This document shows positions 30,075-30,717 of a stretch of DNA of 30,717 bases, piece after piece (within the stretch, counting starts at the first letter, position 1; the number at the start of each line of letters is the position of its first letter). The translations under genes were made by a program, and so were the position numbers. Under the pieces are notes generated by a model. That model did no database searches and was not told the origin of the DNA. It worked only from the letters and a program-made list of their open reading frames with translations. The stretch comes from JBOGED01 sp050743625 (GTDB taxonomy: Bacteria; Actinomycetota; Nitriliruptoria; Euzebyales; Egibacteraceae): the NCBI GenBank assembly GCA_050743625.1, contig JBOGED010000152.1, forward strand, positions 1-30,717, in the 5' to 3' direction.

Positions 30075-30717
30075 GCACTGCGTGTAATGGGAGATCGCGT
30101 CGCGTAACCGCCGTCGAGGACTTGGCCGAGCGCCTCAGCGGCGGCGCGCAGTTGCGGGTCGAGCACATCGGTGTAGACGTCGTCGGTCGTTGCGACCTTG
30201 CGGTGGCCGATGATGGCCGCTCGCGTCTTGGCGTCCACGCCCTGCGCGGCCAGCAACGTCGACGCGCCGCGGCGGAAGAGTGATGCGGTGCCAGGCGGAG
30301 CAACCCGTGGCGCTCGCAGAGGGTCGCCAGCATCCGGCGGAAGTCGGCCGGCCAGATCGGGACCCCGCCCCGGGATGGCCACAACAAGCCCCACCGGTTC
30401 CACTCGTCGTCGTCGGCCATGCGCTCCAGGGCGAGTACCTCGGACGGACCGCGAGCGCTTCACACGCGCGGCCGGACAGCGGGGCCACCTTGTCCCGGCC
30501 GCCCTTGGCACCCGGGGCGAGCTCCCAGTGACCCTCGTCGTCGTCGGGGCCTTTGAACCGCACGAGGTGGCGCACGCAGCGGACTAAGAGCAATGCCACC
30601 AATTTAGGGTCTTGAGTCAAGCGTTGCTTTTGCGCGCGTACGCGCAAAGCCGCAGACCAAGGGATCTCGGGACACCCACAACACCTATTGGCCCGCTGTT
30701 TTTGCGCGCCAGCGCGC
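30062..30717 (-). pseudogene. Tyrosine recombinase/integrase relic, frameshifted and 5'-partial
   Basis: Pieces of one phage-type integrase catalytic domain occur in three minus-strand frames. RFKGPDDDEGHWELAPGAKGGRDKVAPLSGRACEALA (about 30455-30575) is followed by MADDDEWNRWGLLWPSRGGVPIWPADFRRMLATLCERHGLLRLAPH (about 30283-30420). The last piece is FRRGASTLLAAQGVDAKTRAAIIGHRKVATTDDVYTDVLDPQLRAAAEALG, ending at TGA 30062-30064. The HxxR-region Arg, the GHxxVxTT His and the nucleophile Tyr (DDVYT) are recognisable. At least two frameshifts (near 30430-30455 and 30270-30285) break the gene. The first frame stays open to the right edge, so the N-terminal part lies outside. It lies 41 nt downstream of nrdJ, convergent, and probably marks an old integration event. 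Confidence 0.75.
30626..30717. repeat. Two related GCGC-rich hairpin sequences
   Basis: GCTTTTGCGCG-CGTA-CGCGCAAAGC (30626-30650) forms a 10-bp stem with one bulged T. A related TTTTTGCGCGCCAGCGCGC lies at 30699-30717 and is cut by the window end. They are about 70 bp apart and lie inside the 5' part of the recombinase relic, where their translation gives a repeated AQKQR. A recombination-site or repeat-expansion origin is possible. Confidence 0.4.

Noticed and set aside
1..30717. tRNA genes, CRISPR arrays or intact insertion sequences
   Set aside because: By eye I found no cloverleaf-like sequence with a T-loop GTTCGAAT core, no regularly spaced repeats and no transposase on either strand. 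A covariance-model scan would be decisive for tRNAs.

Overview
The window is a high-GC stretch from an actinobacterium (Actinomycetota), probably outside the well-studied genera. Three things point there. The gene order recA-recX ... miaB-(LigB-like)-miaA-dapF-hflX><lexA-nrdR resembles the mycobacterial/actinobacterial SOS locus. The SOS boxes are of the CGAAC-N4-GTTYG type. The start codons are often GTG or TTG, with many 1-13 nt overlaps. I see no tRNA, rRNA, CRISPR array or intact insertion sequence.

Layout. (a) 1-3137: two adjacent ABC exporter half-transporter genes, both broken by frameshifts and read as pseudogenes. (b) 3159-9035: accessory metabolism and resistance: a VOC-fold protein, 6-phosphogluconate dehydrogenase (-), a TetR regulator (-) divergent from a DrrA/DrrB-type ABC exporter pair, and an alpha-methylacyl-CoA racemase-like enzyme (-). 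A perfect 12-bp inverted repeat lies upstream of gnd and a near-perfect 13-bp operator lies between tetR and drrA. (c) 9106-13782: rodZ-like gene, rimO, pgsA, cinA and thpR, all forward. (d) 13845-18095: SOS box, recA and recX. (e) 18114-19255: a secreted protein of unknown function (-) and a small membrane protein (+), divergent around a dyad-rich spacer. (f) 19308-24642: miaB, LigB-like gene, miaA, dapF and hflX in one overlapping operon, convergent with lexA. (g) 24648-26255: lexA with its own SOS-box promoter, nrdR, and a regulatory spacer with a cluster of DnaA-box-like sites and a NrdR box. (h) 26256-30020: class II (B12-dependent) ribonucleotide reductase nrdJ. (i) 30062-30717: a frameshifted tyrosine recombinase relic running off the window.

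The standout feature is three inteins in two DNA-metabolism genes. RecA carries two: one between the Lys and Thr of the Walker A motif (430 aa), and one at the site used by the Mycobacterium tuberculosis RecA intein (437 aa). NrdJ carries a third (335 aa) in its APTG/TIG motif. The RecA inteins keep the LAGLIDADG acidic residues. The NrdJ intein has lost both, giving a snapshot of intein life-cycle stages in one locus. Other notable points are a DapF whose second catalytic cysteine is serine, and the DnaA-box cluster next to the nrd genes.

Working together: LexA probably controls recA(-recX) and itself. NrdR sits beside nrdJ, whose promoter carries a NrdR box. DNA repair, SOS control and dNTP supply are therefore encoded side by side, and RecA and NrdJ both require protein splicing to become functional.
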